Assembly: GCA_963803165.1 (NCBI GenBank)
Contig: CAWDLK010000006.1
Location: 186,001 to 250,000, forward strand
Source of the DNA: Changshengia sp963803165
GTDB taxonomy: Bacteria > Chloroflexota > Dormibacteria > Aeolococcales > Aeolococcaceae
Reading direction: 5' to 3'
DNA: 64,000 bases
In this document: positions 1 to 8,863 of the stretch, in pieces
Numbering within the stretch: the stretch's first letter is position 1
Layout: each line of letters begins with the position of its first letter
Translations under genes and position numbers: made by a program
The notes under the pieces: generated by a model
Told to the model about the DNA's origin: nothing
What the model saw: the letters and a program-made list of their open reading frames with translations, nothing else
Database searches by the model: none

Positions 1-162
1 CACGCCGGGGAAGACCCTCAGAGGGCTGCCGCGAAAGGAGCGCGCCGTCACGGGTCGGGGGTCGACGCCGATCACCTCCTGGATCTCGGGGATGGTCTCG
101 AGCGCGCGCAGGTGCGAGGAGGCGACGTCTCCGAGACCGACCAGGGTCACCCGGCTGATCAT
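1..162 (-). CDS. Gfo/Idh/MocA-type oxidoreductase, N-terminal fragment (cut by window edge)
   Basis: Only the first 54 codons are visible; the rest lies left of the window. The N-terminus (MISRVTLVGLGDVASSHLRA) has the beta-strand plus GxGxxA/S nucleotide-binding turn typical of NAD(P)-dependent Gfo/Idh/MocA oxidoreductases, followed by a second strand ending VIGVD, which would bind the adenosine ribose. The ATG at 162 overlaps the TGA of the upstream tetR gene (ATGA), so the two are probably co-transcribed and translationally coupled. The substrate cannot be predicted from this fragment, and another Rossmann dehydrogenase family remains possible. Confidence 0.6.
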   Translation of the reverse strand, partial: MISRVTLVGLGDVASSHLRALETIPEIQEVIGVDPRPVTARSFRGSPLRVFPGV

Positions 163-767
163 CGGAAGAGGCGCTCGATCAGGTCGCGGGTGAGCGCCAG
201 GAAGGCGGCGCGGTCGGGGACCTCGCGGTGCAGCGAGGGCATCATCGCCGCGTGCGCGGCGGAGACCACGACGCCGGCCAGGAAGCGGGGGTCGCCGGCC
301 CGCAGCTCGCCCGCGGCCATCGCCGCTTCCAGGAACCTCTCGACGATCTCCACGACCGGCTGGAGCTGCTCCGCATCGCTGGCGCCGGCCTCGGGGAAGA
401 GCAGGTGGTGGAGCTGCTGACGGGTGGCGGCGAAGTCGAAGACCGACGCCGCGAAAGCCTCCAGCCGCGCGGCCGCCGGCTCCCCCGGCGGCCCGGCCTC
501 GAGCAGCCCGCCGGCATGGGCGACCAGCTCGAGACCGTACCCGCGACGGACCGCCGCGACCAGCTCCACCTTGGAGGAGAAGTAGAGGTACGGGGTGCCC
601 TTGGCGACGCCCGCGGCGGCCGCGACGTCGTCCATGGTCGTCCGCTGCAGGCCGCCCTCGAGGAGCGCCCGCCGGGCGCCGGCGAGGATCGCGTCCCGGC
701 GCGCCTCGGGCGCCAGGCGCACCCGCCGGGACGGCCGCCGCCGTCGCATCGGTTCCCGTGTGGTCAT
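159..767 (-). CDS. TetR/AcrR family transcriptional regulator
   Basis: This 202-aa protein has an Arg-rich N-terminus and a TetR helix-turn-helix at about residues 43-64 (TTMDDVAAAAGVAKGTPYLY), followed by a helical ligand-binding domain. It is divergent from a SAM methyltransferase gene. Near-perfect inverted repeats cover both promoters: one at 770-784 over its own -10 box (TAGACT, minus strand, 786-781) and one at 847-863 over the methyltransferase start site. It is therefore probably an autorepressor that also represses the methyltransferase. Its stop overlaps the ATG of the downstream oxidoreductase. The inducer is unknown. Confidence 0.88.
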   Translation of the reverse strand: MTTREPMRRRRPSRRVRLAPEARRDAILAGARRALLEGGLQRTTMDDVAAAAGVAKGTPYLYFSSKVELVAAVRRGYGLELVAHAGGLLEAGPPGEPAAARLEAFAASVFDFAATRQQLHHLLFPEAGASDAEQLQPVVEIVERFLEAAMAAGELRAGDPRFLAGVVVSAAHAAMMPSLHREVPDRAAFLALTRDLIERLFR

Positions 768-769
768 CT

Positions 770-784
770 GACTGACCGTCAGTC
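770..784. promoter_or_regulatory. TetR operator 1, over the tetR -10 box
   Basis: Inverted repeat GACTGAC-C-GTCAGTC: 7-bp perfect arms around one central base. It overlaps the minus-strand -10 candidate TAGACT (786-781) of the tetR gene, so binding would block its own transcription. It has the same core as the operator at 847-863. Confidence 0.75.
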
Positions 785-815
785 TATCCGAGATTCACCT
801 GATGACGGCGAGGAC

Positions 816-863
816 TTGACCCGAGCCGGCCGGGCGTCCTAGAGTATGACTGACCGTCAGTCA
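816..863 (+). promoter_or_regulatory. Methyltransferase promoter with TetR operator 2
   Basis: The -35 box is TTGACC (816-821) and the -10 box TAGAGT (840-845), with an 18-bp spacer. The operator TGACTGAC-C-GTCAGTCA (847-863, 8-bp perfect arms) starts 1 bp after the -10 and covers the expected transcription start. This is a textbook steric-repression layout for the adjacent TetR protein. A ribosome-binding site AGGAGG lies just before the ATG at 881. Confidence 0.78.
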
Positions 864-880
864 GTAGCCAGGAGGTCGCC

Positions 881-1493
881 ATGATCCAGGAGAGAGCGGG
901 CCGGCTCTTCTACCGGCTCACCTACGAGCACGGGAAGCCGCGCTGGGACACGGAGGTGGCCCCGGAGCCCCTGGTCGGCCTGGTGGGGAGCCTGTCACCC
1001 GGCCGGTTCCTCGACCTCGGCTGCGGGACCGGCACCACGGCGGTGCGCCTGGCCGGGATGGGCTGGGAGGTCCTGGGGATCGATTACGTCCCCGCGGCCG
1101 TGGAGCGCGCCCGCCGCCGGGCCGAGGAGGCGGGGGTGACGGCCGAGTTCCGTCTCGGCGACGTCACCCGGCTCGACGGAGCTGTCCAGGAGCGACGCTA
1201 TGACCTGATCCTCGACGCGGGCTGCTATCACGGGCTCTCGTCAGCAGGGAGGGAGCGGTACGCGGCCGCCGTCGCTGGAGCCGCCACGCCGGGTGCGACC
1301 TTCCTGCTCTTCGGGTTCCGCAGGGTCCCGCCCACCTGGAGGTTGATCGGGGGCTCCGGGTTCAGGCACGGGCGACGCCGCCACCCGCTTCGCCCGGTGG
1401 TTCTCCGTCGAGGAGCTGCCGATGCCGGCGGGGGACCGGGGGAGGACGGCGTGGTACCGGATGCGGCGCCGAGACGACGCCGCGCCGGGGTGA
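881..1493 (+). CDS. Class I SAM-dependent methyltransferase (apparent +1 frameshift)
   Basis: Methyltransferase fold: motif I FLDLGCGTGT at residues 43-52, the acidic ribose-binding LGIDYV at 65-70, and LILDAGCYHGL further on. The substrate is unknown. In the starting frame the protein becomes Arg-rich nonsense after about residue 156 and would end at 1576. One base skipped in the G5 run at 1349-1353 moves into a frame reading DAATRFARWFSVEEL and ending at TGA 1491-1493, a sensible C-terminus. The span 881-1493 is 3n+1 nt, so one extra base explains everything; the corrected protein is 203 aa. Expression is probably controlled by the divergent TetR (operator at 847-863). The SD sequence AGGAGG precedes the ATG. 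Confidence 0.72.
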
Positions 1494-2117
1494 TCAGCTG
1501 GGCAGCGCGGTCCCGCTGTGCACCGGGGACACGAAGACGGCGCCGCCGCACGCGGCGATGCTGGAGGGGGAGTTGATCGCGCCGGCGATGCCCGGCAGGA
1601 TGATCTGCAGCTCCGTCGCCTGCCGGCACGTCTCACCGGCGTTCGGCGTGTCGCCGTACTGAACGTCGAACGACGCGCTGCCCCCGGCGGTGACGACGAC
1701 CGGGGAGTTGGGAACGCCGACGATCCCCGCCGTCATCGGGTCCGGCAGGAAATCCTGGTCGGTCTCGGTGGTCGTGAAGATGCCGCCGGCATCGGCGAGG
1801 GTCACCACCGGATAGCCGCTCATGGTGCAGGGCTGATCCCCCGTGTTGGTGAGCACGTAGGCCAACCACCGGGAGCCCGGGCCGCTGTTCGACGCACCCT
1901 CGGACGCCGTGAGGAACCCCGCTCCGCAGAGGGCTGCCGATGGCCCCGACGCGGTCGCGCTGGGGGGCGCCGCGGTGGGGGAGGGAGCGGCGGACGTGGA
2001 GGGTGTCGCCACCCGGGTGGCCGTGGGAGCGGCGGTGCCTCCACAGCTCAGGAGCACGAGACCTGGCAGCACGCAGAGGACGGCGGGCAGGCCGCGAAAC
2101 GTGCGGCGGCGGGTCAT
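1494..2117 (-). CDS. DUF4232-like secreted lipoprotein
   Basis: This 207-aa protein has a signal peptide ending in a lipobox (LVLLSCGG, Cys at about residue 25), so it should be a surface lipoprotein. A Pro/Thr/Ser/Ala-rich linker (about 29-60) follows. The globular domain has the pattern of the DUF4232 family known from actinobacterial secreted proteins: LTNTGDQPCTMSGYPVVTL, a FDVQYGD segment and paired cysteines. The function is unknown. A minus-strand TATCCT box (2129-2124) lies 6 nt before the ATG with no SD, suggesting a leaderless mRNA. It converges on the methyltransferase gene with no gap. Confidence 0.72.
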   Translation of the reverse strand: MTRRRTFRGLPAVLCVLPGLVLLSCGGTAAPTATRVATPSTSAAPSPTAAPPSATASGPSAALCGAGFLTASEGASNSGPGSRWLAYVLTNTGDQPCTMSGYPVVTLADAGGIFTTTETDQDFLPDPMTAGIVGVPNSPVVVTAGGSASFDVQYGDTPNAGETCRQATELQIILPGIAGAINSPSSIAACGGAVFVSPVHSGTALPS

Positions 2118-2210
2118 CGCGGGAGGATAGCAGAGGGGTCCCCCGGCTCCCTCGACCCCCTCGGCCGGCGTGAGCACGCGGTGAGCCGGCGGGTGTAGGT
2201 TCGGCGCGCC

Positions 2211-3248
2211 ATGAAGCTCGGACTGCTCCTCGGGTTCTGGGACGAGGCCGGCCCGCCGCCCCGCCTTCTCGACACCGTGCGTGAGGCCGAATCCCTCGGC
2301 TACGAATCGGTGTGGACCTCCGAGGCCTCCGGCTCGGACGCGCTGACGCCGCTCGCCTGGGTCGGTGCGCACACCGCGACCGTGCGCCTGGGGACCTGCA
2401 TCATGCACATGGCGGCGCGGGCCCCGACCGCCACGGCGATGGCCGCGCTCAGCCTCGACCACCTCTCGGGTGGGCGCTTCATCCTCGGCCTCGGGGTGTC
2501 GGGCCCGGGGCTGGTCGAGGGGTGGTACGGGCAGCCCTTCGACCCGCCTCTCGGACGCACCCGTGAATACGTCGAGATCGTCCGCAGGGTGCTGGAGCGG
2601 CGCGCGCCGGTGGAGTATGCGGGCCGCTACCACGTCCTCCCGCTCCCCGGCGGGTCGGGGCTGGGGCGTCCCCATCTCTCGATGGTCCGGCCGTTGCGCG
2701 CCGACCTCCCCATCCTGCTCGCCGCCGAGGGGCCCCGCAACGTCGCCCTCGCCCGGGAAATCGCCGACGGCTGGATCGCCAGCTACTACTCGCCCTTCCA
2801 CGACGCCCACCTCCGAGCCGCGCTGGCCGAGGGCGCCGCCCGGACGGGGGCGCGTGCCGCGGACGGCTTCGAGATCGCCGGCGCTGTGCCGCTGGTCCTC
2901 GACGACGACCCCGAGGCCGCCGCCGGGACGCTGCGCCCGCTCCTGGCCCGGTTCATCGGCGGGATGGGCTCCCCGGGACGCAACTTCCACCACGACGCCT
3001 TCGTGCGCATGGGGTACGAGGAGGTCGCCACCCGGGTGCGCGACCTCTGGCTGGCCGGGCGCGTCCGGGAGGCGGCCGCGGCCATACCGACCCCGATGAT
3101 CGAGCAGGTGGCCCTGATCGGGCCGCCGGCCAAGATCCGCGAGGAGCTGGCCGAATGGAGGCGATCGCTGCTGACCACCCTGCTGGTGCACCTGCCCCCG
3201 GATCCGGCCGCCCTGCGGCGGGTCGCGGAGATCGTGCTCGGCGGCTGA
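2211..3248 (+). CDS. LLM-class (F420-dependent-type) flavin oxidoreductase
   Basis: This 345-aa luciferase-like TIM-barrel protein begins MKLGLLLGFWDEAG, followed by AESLGYESVWTSEASGSDALTPLAW and DHLSGGRFILGLGVSGP, the hallmark order of F420-dependent LLM oxidoreductases (F420-dependent reductase/dehydrogenase type). The cofactor is inferred from the family; FMN versus F420 cannot be decided from sequence alone. The substrate is unknown. TAGGTT (2196-2201) lies 9 nt before the ATG and no SD is visible, so the mRNA is likely leaderless. No partner gene is obvious nearby. Confidence 0.82.
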   Translation: MKLGLLLGFWDEAGPPPRLLDTVREAESLGYESVWTSEASGSDALTPLAWVGAHTATVRLGTCIMHMAARAPTATAMAALSLDHLSGGRFILGLGVSGPGLVEGWYGQPFDPPLGRTREYVEIVRRVLERRAPVEYAGRYHVLPLPGGSGLGRPHLSMVRPLRADLPILLAAEGPRNVALAREIADGWIASYYSPFHDAHLRAALAEGAARTGARAADGFEIAGAVPLVLDDDPEAAAGTLRPLLARFIGGMGSPGRNFHHDAFVRMGYEEVATRVRDLWLAGRVREAAAAIPTPMIEQVALIGPPAKIREELAEWRRSLLTTLLVHLPPDPAALRRVAEIVLGG

Positions 3249-3414
3249 CGCCGTGGCACAGGAGGCGGCCGGCGCCCCCCCGCGGACCTTGAGCCCCCAG
3301 TCCCTGCGTCGTTGGCCCCTGTCGCGGCCGGACGTCCGTCTCTGGCAGGGCGCTCCGGATTGCCCCACCGTGAAGGCCGAGGATGGGCCGCTCGCGGGAT
3401 GTGAGGTGACTGCG

Positions 3415-4380
3415 ATGAGCCGGAGTGCGACGGGACAGAGGTGGCGGGACGGGCTGGCCCTGGTCGTCGTCCTCGCCGATCTGGCGACCTACGTGGCGCT
3501 GCTCCACCAGGGGAGCGCCGGGGTCGGGTTCATCAAGGACCCGCGCGCGATGGCCTCCATCGTGCTGATCAGCACGGTGCTGCTCTGCCCGATGTCGAGC
3601 GATTACGGCCGGGCGGGCAACCTCTGGACCACCTTCATCGGCCTGCTCGGCGCCGCCACCCTGGGGGTGGGGATCGCCACCCTGGCCACCGACGGCTGGG
3701 GGGTGCTGGCGGCGCTGATGATCGGGCTGGGCCTGATGTGGGTGCTCTCGGCGACCCACCACCTGCTGCAATCCGCCCCCGCCGCCGGCCCGGCGCGAAC
3801 CCGCGCCGCCGCGAAGGCAGACGGTGAGCACGGCACCGCCTCGGTGCTGGTCGCCTACGCCAGCCGCCACGGCTTCACCGAGGGGATCGCCGACCGGCTC
3901 GCCGCGACGCTCCGGGCCTCCGGGCGGACGGTGGACGAGCGCCCCGTGGCCTCGGTCCATGACCTCGCCGGCTACGACGCCTTCGTCATCGGCAGTGCCG
4001 CCTACATGGGGCAGTGGCTCCGCCCCGCGACCCGCTTCGTCCTCCGCAACCGGAAGACCCTCGTCTCCCATCCGGTCTGGCTCTTCAGCAGCGGCCCGCT
4101 GGGGACCTCGGCCACCGACGCCAAGGGGCGGGACGTCCTCGAGACCACCGCACCCAAGCAGTTCGCCCAGTTCCGCACCCTGCTCCGGCCGCGCGACCTG
4201 CGCGTCTTCTTCGGCGGGCTGGACGCCAGACGCATGGGGCGGACGACCCGCCTCATGCGCGCCGCGCCGGCGGCGCGAGAGGCGATGCCGGAGGGTGACT
4301 TTCGGGACTGGCCGGCGATCGACGCCTGGGCCGAGGAGATCGCCCGCGAGCTGGCCGCGACCCCCGTTGCCAGCAGCTGA
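3415..4380 (+). CDS. Membrane-anchored flavodoxin (HemG-like) protein
   Basis: The start is set at the ATG at 3415 (MSRSATGQRW), behind a GAGGTG SD-like stretch; the frame is open further upstream to 3253 but that part looks non-coding. The 321-aa product has an N-terminal hydrophobic region with about three to four membrane segments (WRDGLALVVVLADL to VLAALMIGLGLMWVLS) and a soluble C-terminal flavodoxin domain. Its FMN phosphate loop is VAYASRHGFTEGIADRL, followed by DAFVIGSAAYMGQW. The flavodoxin part resembles HemG-type menaquinone-dependent protoporphyrinogen oxidase and related flavodoxin-like proteins. Fusion to a membrane domain is unusual; a quinone-linked role is an inference. Confidence 0.72.
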   Translation: MSRSATGQRWRDGLALVVVLADLATYVALLHQGSAGVGFIKDPRAMASIVLISTVLLCPMSSDYGRAGNLWTTFIGLLGAATLGVGIATLATDGWGVLAALMIGLGLMWVLSATHHLLQSAPAAGPARTRAAAKADGEHGTASVLVAYASRHGFTEGIADRLAATLRASGRTVDERPVASVHDLAGYDAFVIGSAAYMGQWLRPATRFVLRNRKTLVSHPVWLFSSGPLGTSATDAKGRDVLETTAPKQFAQFRTLLRPRDLRVFFGGLDARRMGRTTRLMRAAPAAREAMPEGDFRDWPAIDAWAEEIARELAATPVASS

Positions 4381-4433
4381 GCCGGCGCGCGTCCGGCGCC
4401 ACGCGGGCGCGACCGCGCTCTAGCATCCGCGCC

Positions 4434-4946
4434 ATCGCCGGCCACGAATCGCAGCTCCCGGGGAGGGCGGAGACCCCGCTGGTCATCCGCCGCTACCGGG
4501 ACGCCGACCGCGACGCCGTCTGGGAGCTGCACAACCTCGCCCTGCACCGGGTCGATGCCCACGCCGGCAACGGCCCCTGGGACGACGACCTGCACCGCAT
4601 CCCCGAGATCTACCTGGCCGGCCGGGGGGAGTTCCTGGTGGGCACCCTGGCGGGCCGGGTCGCCGCCATGGGCGGGATCCGGCCGCGGGACCAGTCCACC
4701 GCGGAGCTGAAGCGGATGCGGGTCCACCCCGACGTCCAGCGCCGCGGCTTCGGGCGGGCGATTCTGCGCCGCCTCGAGGGCCGCGCGATCCAGCTCGGCT
4801 ACCGCCGGTTGGTGCTCGACACCACCGAGCGCCAGGTCGCGGCGATCGGGCTGTACCGCTCCGAGGGCTTCGCCGAGACCGGCCGTGGCGAGGTGCTCGG
4901 GTTCCCCTGCATCTTCTTCGCCAAGCGACTGCCGGGCGCCCCCTGA
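4434..4946 (+). CDS. GNAT family N-acetyltransferase (non-canonical start?)
   Basis: This is an acetyl-CoA-dependent acetyltransferase of about 170 aa with the GNAT motif A RMRVHPDVQRRGFGRAILRRLE and the C-terminal IGLYRSEGFAE. Conserved N-terminal sequence (PLVIRRYRDADRDAVWELHNLA) extends well upstream of the first in-frame GTG at 4638. The frame is open there but holds no ATG, GTG or TTG. A TAGCAT box (4421-4426) lies exactly 7 nt before an in-frame ATC at 4434, the same geometry as the leaderless ATG starts elsewhere in the window. The start is therefore drawn at ATC 4434: either a rare AUC start or an ATG misread. The substrate is unknown. Confidence 0.7.
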   Translation: MAGHESQLPGRAETPLVIRRYRDADRDAVWELHNLALHRVDAHAGNGPWDDDLHRIPEIYLAGRGEFLVGTLAGRVAAMGGIRPRDQSTAELKRMRVHPDVQRRGFGRAILRRLEGRAIQLGYRRLVLDTTERQVAAIGLYRSEGFAETGRGEVLGFPCIFFAKRLPGAP

Positions 4947-4993
4947 CCCCGCGGCACGTCGGCCCGTGCCCCGGAGAGGCGACAATGCAATCC

Positions 4994-5419
4994 ATGACAG
5001 CAGTCGGGGGCGCATTCCTCCTGGCCGGACGCATCCTCTTCGCCGGGCTCTTCGTCTTCTCCGCCCGCGGGCACATCCAGCGCCACCCCCAGTACGTCAG
5101 GATCGCCACCGGCAAGCTCCCGATCGCCTTCCTGGCCGGCGTGCCCACCGGCATCTACCTGCTGCTGGCATCCGTCTCGATCGCCGCGGGGATCTGGCCG
5201 GACATCGGTTCGCTGATGATCGCCGCGTTCGTGCTCCCCGCCGCGCTCTTCTTCCACCCCTTCTGGACCATCCAGGACCCGGCGGCCCGGCGCACCCAGG
5301 AGGGTGGCTTCTACCGGAACGTCACCCTGCTCGGCGCCGCCCTGGCGCTCTTTGCACTCTTCGCGGCGGCGGGCCAGGTGCCCTTCGCCGTCACCGGACC
5401 GGCCATCCACCTGAGTTGA
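4994..5419 (+). CDS. DoxX-like integral membrane protein
   Basis: This 141-aa protein has four predicted membrane helices and the DoxX-type layout: AFLLAGRILFAGLFVFSA, a short loop, VPTGIYLLLASVSIAAGIW, LMIAAFVLPAALFFHPFW, then NVTLLGAALALFALFAA. The start is placed at ATG 4994 because GACAAT (4981-4986) lies 7 nt upstream, the leaderless pattern; an in-frame ATG at 4985 overlaps that box. The family is often linked to redox or thiosulfate metabolism, but its role here is unknown. It is followed after 4 nt by a BON-domain gene. Confidence 0.72.
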   Translation: MTAVGGAFLLAGRILFAGLFVFSARGHIQRHPQYVRIATGKLPIAFLAGVPTGIYLLLASVSIAAGIWPDIGSLMIAAFVLPAALFFHPFWTIQDPAARRTQEGGFYRNVTLLGAALALFALFAAAGQVPFAVTGPAIHLS

Positions 5420-5423
5420 GCGA

Positions 5424-5834
5424 ATGAAGAAGCGAATGCGTCTCGTCGGGCTCGGCGCCCTCCTCGCCGCGGGCGCCGCCTTCTTCCTGCACCCGCACAA
5501 GGGCCGCGAGCGCCGCGAGGCGGTGCGGCGCGGCGGGGAGCGGCTGGTGCGGCAGGGTTCCAGCGTCACCTCCCTGATGGGCAACCGCCGGCACCATGAC
5601 ACCGGCGTGGCGGCCGAGGCCAGGGCGCGGGTCGAGGACGCCCTGCTGGAGGCGCTCGGAGCCGACGGCTTCGCGCTGCGGGTGACCGCCGATGACGACG
5701 ACTCCATCGCCGTTCGCGGTGAGGTGGCGTCGCTCGACCTGATCCGCAGGGCCAGCGAGGTCATCGAGCGCGCCCGTGGTGAGGTCGACGTGGTCAACCT
5801 GATCCGGCTCAGGGCGCCTGCGCCCGCTCGCTGA
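5424..5834 (+). CDS. BON-domain protein
   Basis: This 136-aa protein has a short N-terminal hydrophobic stretch (LVGLGALLAAGAAFFL) that may anchor it in the membrane. A basic linker follows, then a C-terminal BON domain (about 63-130): a helix ARVEDALLEAL, strand DSIAVRGEVAS, and helix plus strand RASEVIERARGEVDVVNLIRL. BON domains bind phospholipid or act in envelope stress proteins. It starts 4 nt after the DoxX-like stop, so the two are probably one transcript. Confidence 0.7.
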   Translation: MKKRMRLVGLGALLAAGAAFFLHPHKGRERREAVRRGGERLVRQGSSVTSLMGNRRHHDTGVAAEARARVEDALLEALGADGFALRVTADDDDSIAVRGEVASLDLIRRASEVIERARGEVDVVNLIRLRAPAPAR

Positions 5835-5862
5835 GGAACCGGACGGCGCGCCACCGCGTTGC

Positions 5863-6783
5863 ATGAGGGTGCGGATGCGCAGGGTCGCGGTCATCGTCGT
5901 CGCCGGCTGCGTCATGGCGCTCGCCGCCCTGCCTGCGGTGCTCACCAGCTCGGCGCCGCCCGGCGCTTCACAGGTCACCGCGAGTGGCGAACCGGCGGCG
6001 GCGCCCGCATCCGCCGACCAGCTCGCCGTCTTGGTTCTGAACTCGGCCCCGATCCCTCCGGGCGCGCAGCTGTGGACCGCCCCTCCCCCGTCGATCCTTG
6101 ACTGGCCCCCGGAGAGCCAGGGTGTCGGCGGCCTCACCGACGTCGATGCGCTCTACCTCGCGGGCGGCATCTCCGACCGCTGGGTCTTGGCCCGCGTTCC
6201 CCGGGGCGCGAGAGAAACGAACTCGGGGACCGTCTTCAGCCCGAGCGGCGACGTGCAGGACTTTACGGTATCGCTGCCGACCTCCGGGCCCAACGAGTAC
6301 TCTGCGCAGCTCGTCTACTCGACCACCGAGACCGCTGGCGGCCTTCTGCTGCGCATCGACGCGCAGGTGGTCTGGGTGCCCGATCGCTCGGGAACCGAGC
6401 GGATCCCCGTCCCCGCGGGTGCGGAGCTGACCGGGTACACGACACTCTCCGCGGCGAACCCCTCCAGCGGAGCGGTGTCCGTCCAGCTCGGTGAGGCGGA
6501 CAGCAGCCGCCTCGCCACCGCGGTCAACGCACTCCCGCTTGCCCCGCAGGTGGCCTGCGCGGAGGACTCCCTCCTCTTCACCATCACCTTCGAGCCTCCC
6601 GCCTTCAGCTCCCACCCCGGCTACTCGGTCTCGGAGGATCTCTGCGGGTCCACCGTGTACCTGATCGCTGGTGCGACCCGGCTGCCGGCGCTGAGCGACA
6701 CCGGTTGCTCGCTCCGCCGCCTGGTGGTCAGCCTGCTGCCGGCGGCAGCGACCGGCACTCGGAGCACCAGCAGCTACTGCTGA
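5863..6783 (+). CDS. Secreted protein of unknown function
   Basis: This 306-aa protein has a clear Sec signal peptide (MRVRMRR, hydrophobic VAVIVVAGCVMALAALPAVL, cleavage near residue 30). The mature part is low in charge and rich in Ser/Thr/Gly, with repeated beta-type segments (DFTVSLPTSGPNEYSAQLVYST, LLLRIDAQVVWVP) and several cysteines near the C-terminus (ACAEDS, LCGS, GCSLRR). I do not recognise the family. A second in-frame ATG lies at 5875. It is 28 nt downstream of the BON gene. Confidence 0.55.
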   Translation: MRVRMRRVAVIVVAGCVMALAALPAVLTSSAPPGASQVTASGEPAAAPASADQLAVLVLNSAPIPPGAQLWTAPPPSILDWPPESQGVGGLTDVDALYLAGGISDRWVLARVPRGARETNSGTVFSPSGDVQDFTVSLPTSGPNEYSAQLVYSTTETAGGLLLRIDAQVVWVPDRSGTERIPVPAGAELTGYTTLSAANPSSGAVSVQLGEADSSRLATAVNALPLAPQVACAEDSLLFTITFEPPAFSSHPGYSVSEDLCGSTVYLIAGATRLPALSDTGCSLRRLVVSLLPAAATGTRSTSSYC

Positions 6784-6822
6784 GCCCGGATCCGGCGCGA
6801 CCCCTGCCGTACCATCGGGCCC

Positions 6823-7852
6823 ATGCCCACCCTCCATCCGCCCCTCCAGCCGATGCTCTGCCGCTCCGAGACGGAGATCCCGCCCGGGCCGGGCCTGGTG
6901 TACGAGCCCAAGTGGGACGGCTTCCGCTGCATCGTCTTCCGGGACGGCGACACCCTCCACCTCGAGAGCCGCAACAGCCTGCCCCTGCAGCGCTACTTCC
7001 CCGAGCTGCTCGACCCGCTGCGCGCCGCGCTCCCGGCCCGGGCCGTGGTCGACGGCGAGATCGTCATCGCCGGTCCGCGCGGGCTCGACTTCGACGCCCT
7101 CCAGCTCCGCCTCCACCCCGCCGCCACGCGGGTGCGGATGCTCGCCGCGGAGAGCCCGGCGACCTTCATCGCCTTCGACCTGCTGGCGGAGGGCGAGGAG
7201 GACCTGCGCGACCAGCCGCTGCACGCGCGTGCCCGCCGCCTGCGCGCCGCGCTGACCCCGAGCCCGCAGGTCGCGCTCACCCCGCAGACCACGGACGCGG
7301 GGGAGGCGGCCGCCTGGTTTGACCGGTACGAGGGCGCCGGCTGCGACGGGGTCGTCGCCAAGCCGCTCGAACTCGACGTACCGGAGCGGCGACCGCGGCT
7401 GGACCAAGGTCAAGCACCTGCGCACCGTCGACTGCGTGGTCGGCGGCTACCGCCGCGACCTCAAGATGGACGCCGTGGCATCGCTGCTGCTCGGCCTGCA
7501 CGACGAGACGGGTGTGCTCCACCACGTCGGCCACACCTCGTCGTTCTCGGCCGCCGAGCGCCGCGAGCTGCTCGTCCGGCTGCGCCCCCTGGAGGGCGGC
7601 ACCTCCTTCGGTGAGGGGCGGACGCCGGGCGGGCCGTCGCGATGGACGAGGGGGCGCGACGCGGACTGGGTGGCCGTGCGTCCCGAGCTGGTCTGCGAGG
7701 TGGCATTCGACCATCTGCAGGGCAACCGCTTCCGCCACGCCTCCCGCTTCCTGCGCTGGCGCCCCGACAAGGCGGCGGCGGAGTGCGGGTACGACCAGCT
7801 GCTGCCGCCCCATCCCTTCGACCTCTCGAGGATCCTGCGCGGCGCGGCGTAG
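6823..7852 (+). CDS. ATP-dependent DNA ligase, LigC/LigD type (apparent +1 frameshift)
   Basis: The nucleotidyltransferase motif I EPKWDGFRC gives catalytic Lys30; motif III (FIAFDLLAEG) and motif V (CDGVVAKPL) follow. The frame then breaks at GAACTC (7369-7374). Reading on one base later restores TYRSGDRGWTKVKHLRTVDCVVGGY and the OB-fold domain to the stop at 7850-7852. Removing one A gives KPLDSTYRSGD, as expected for LigC-like ligases; the 1030-nt span is 3n+1 (342 aa after correction). TACCAT (6810-6815) is 7 nt before the ATG, so the mRNA is probably leaderless. It converges, 12 nt apart, with a LigD-type polymerase gene, suggesting an end-joining or gap-repair pair; no Ku gene is in the window. 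Confidence 0.78.
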
Positions 7853-7864
7853 ACGGGGGCGAGC

Positions 7865-8859
<995 letters not shown>

Positions 8860-8863
<4 letters not shown>

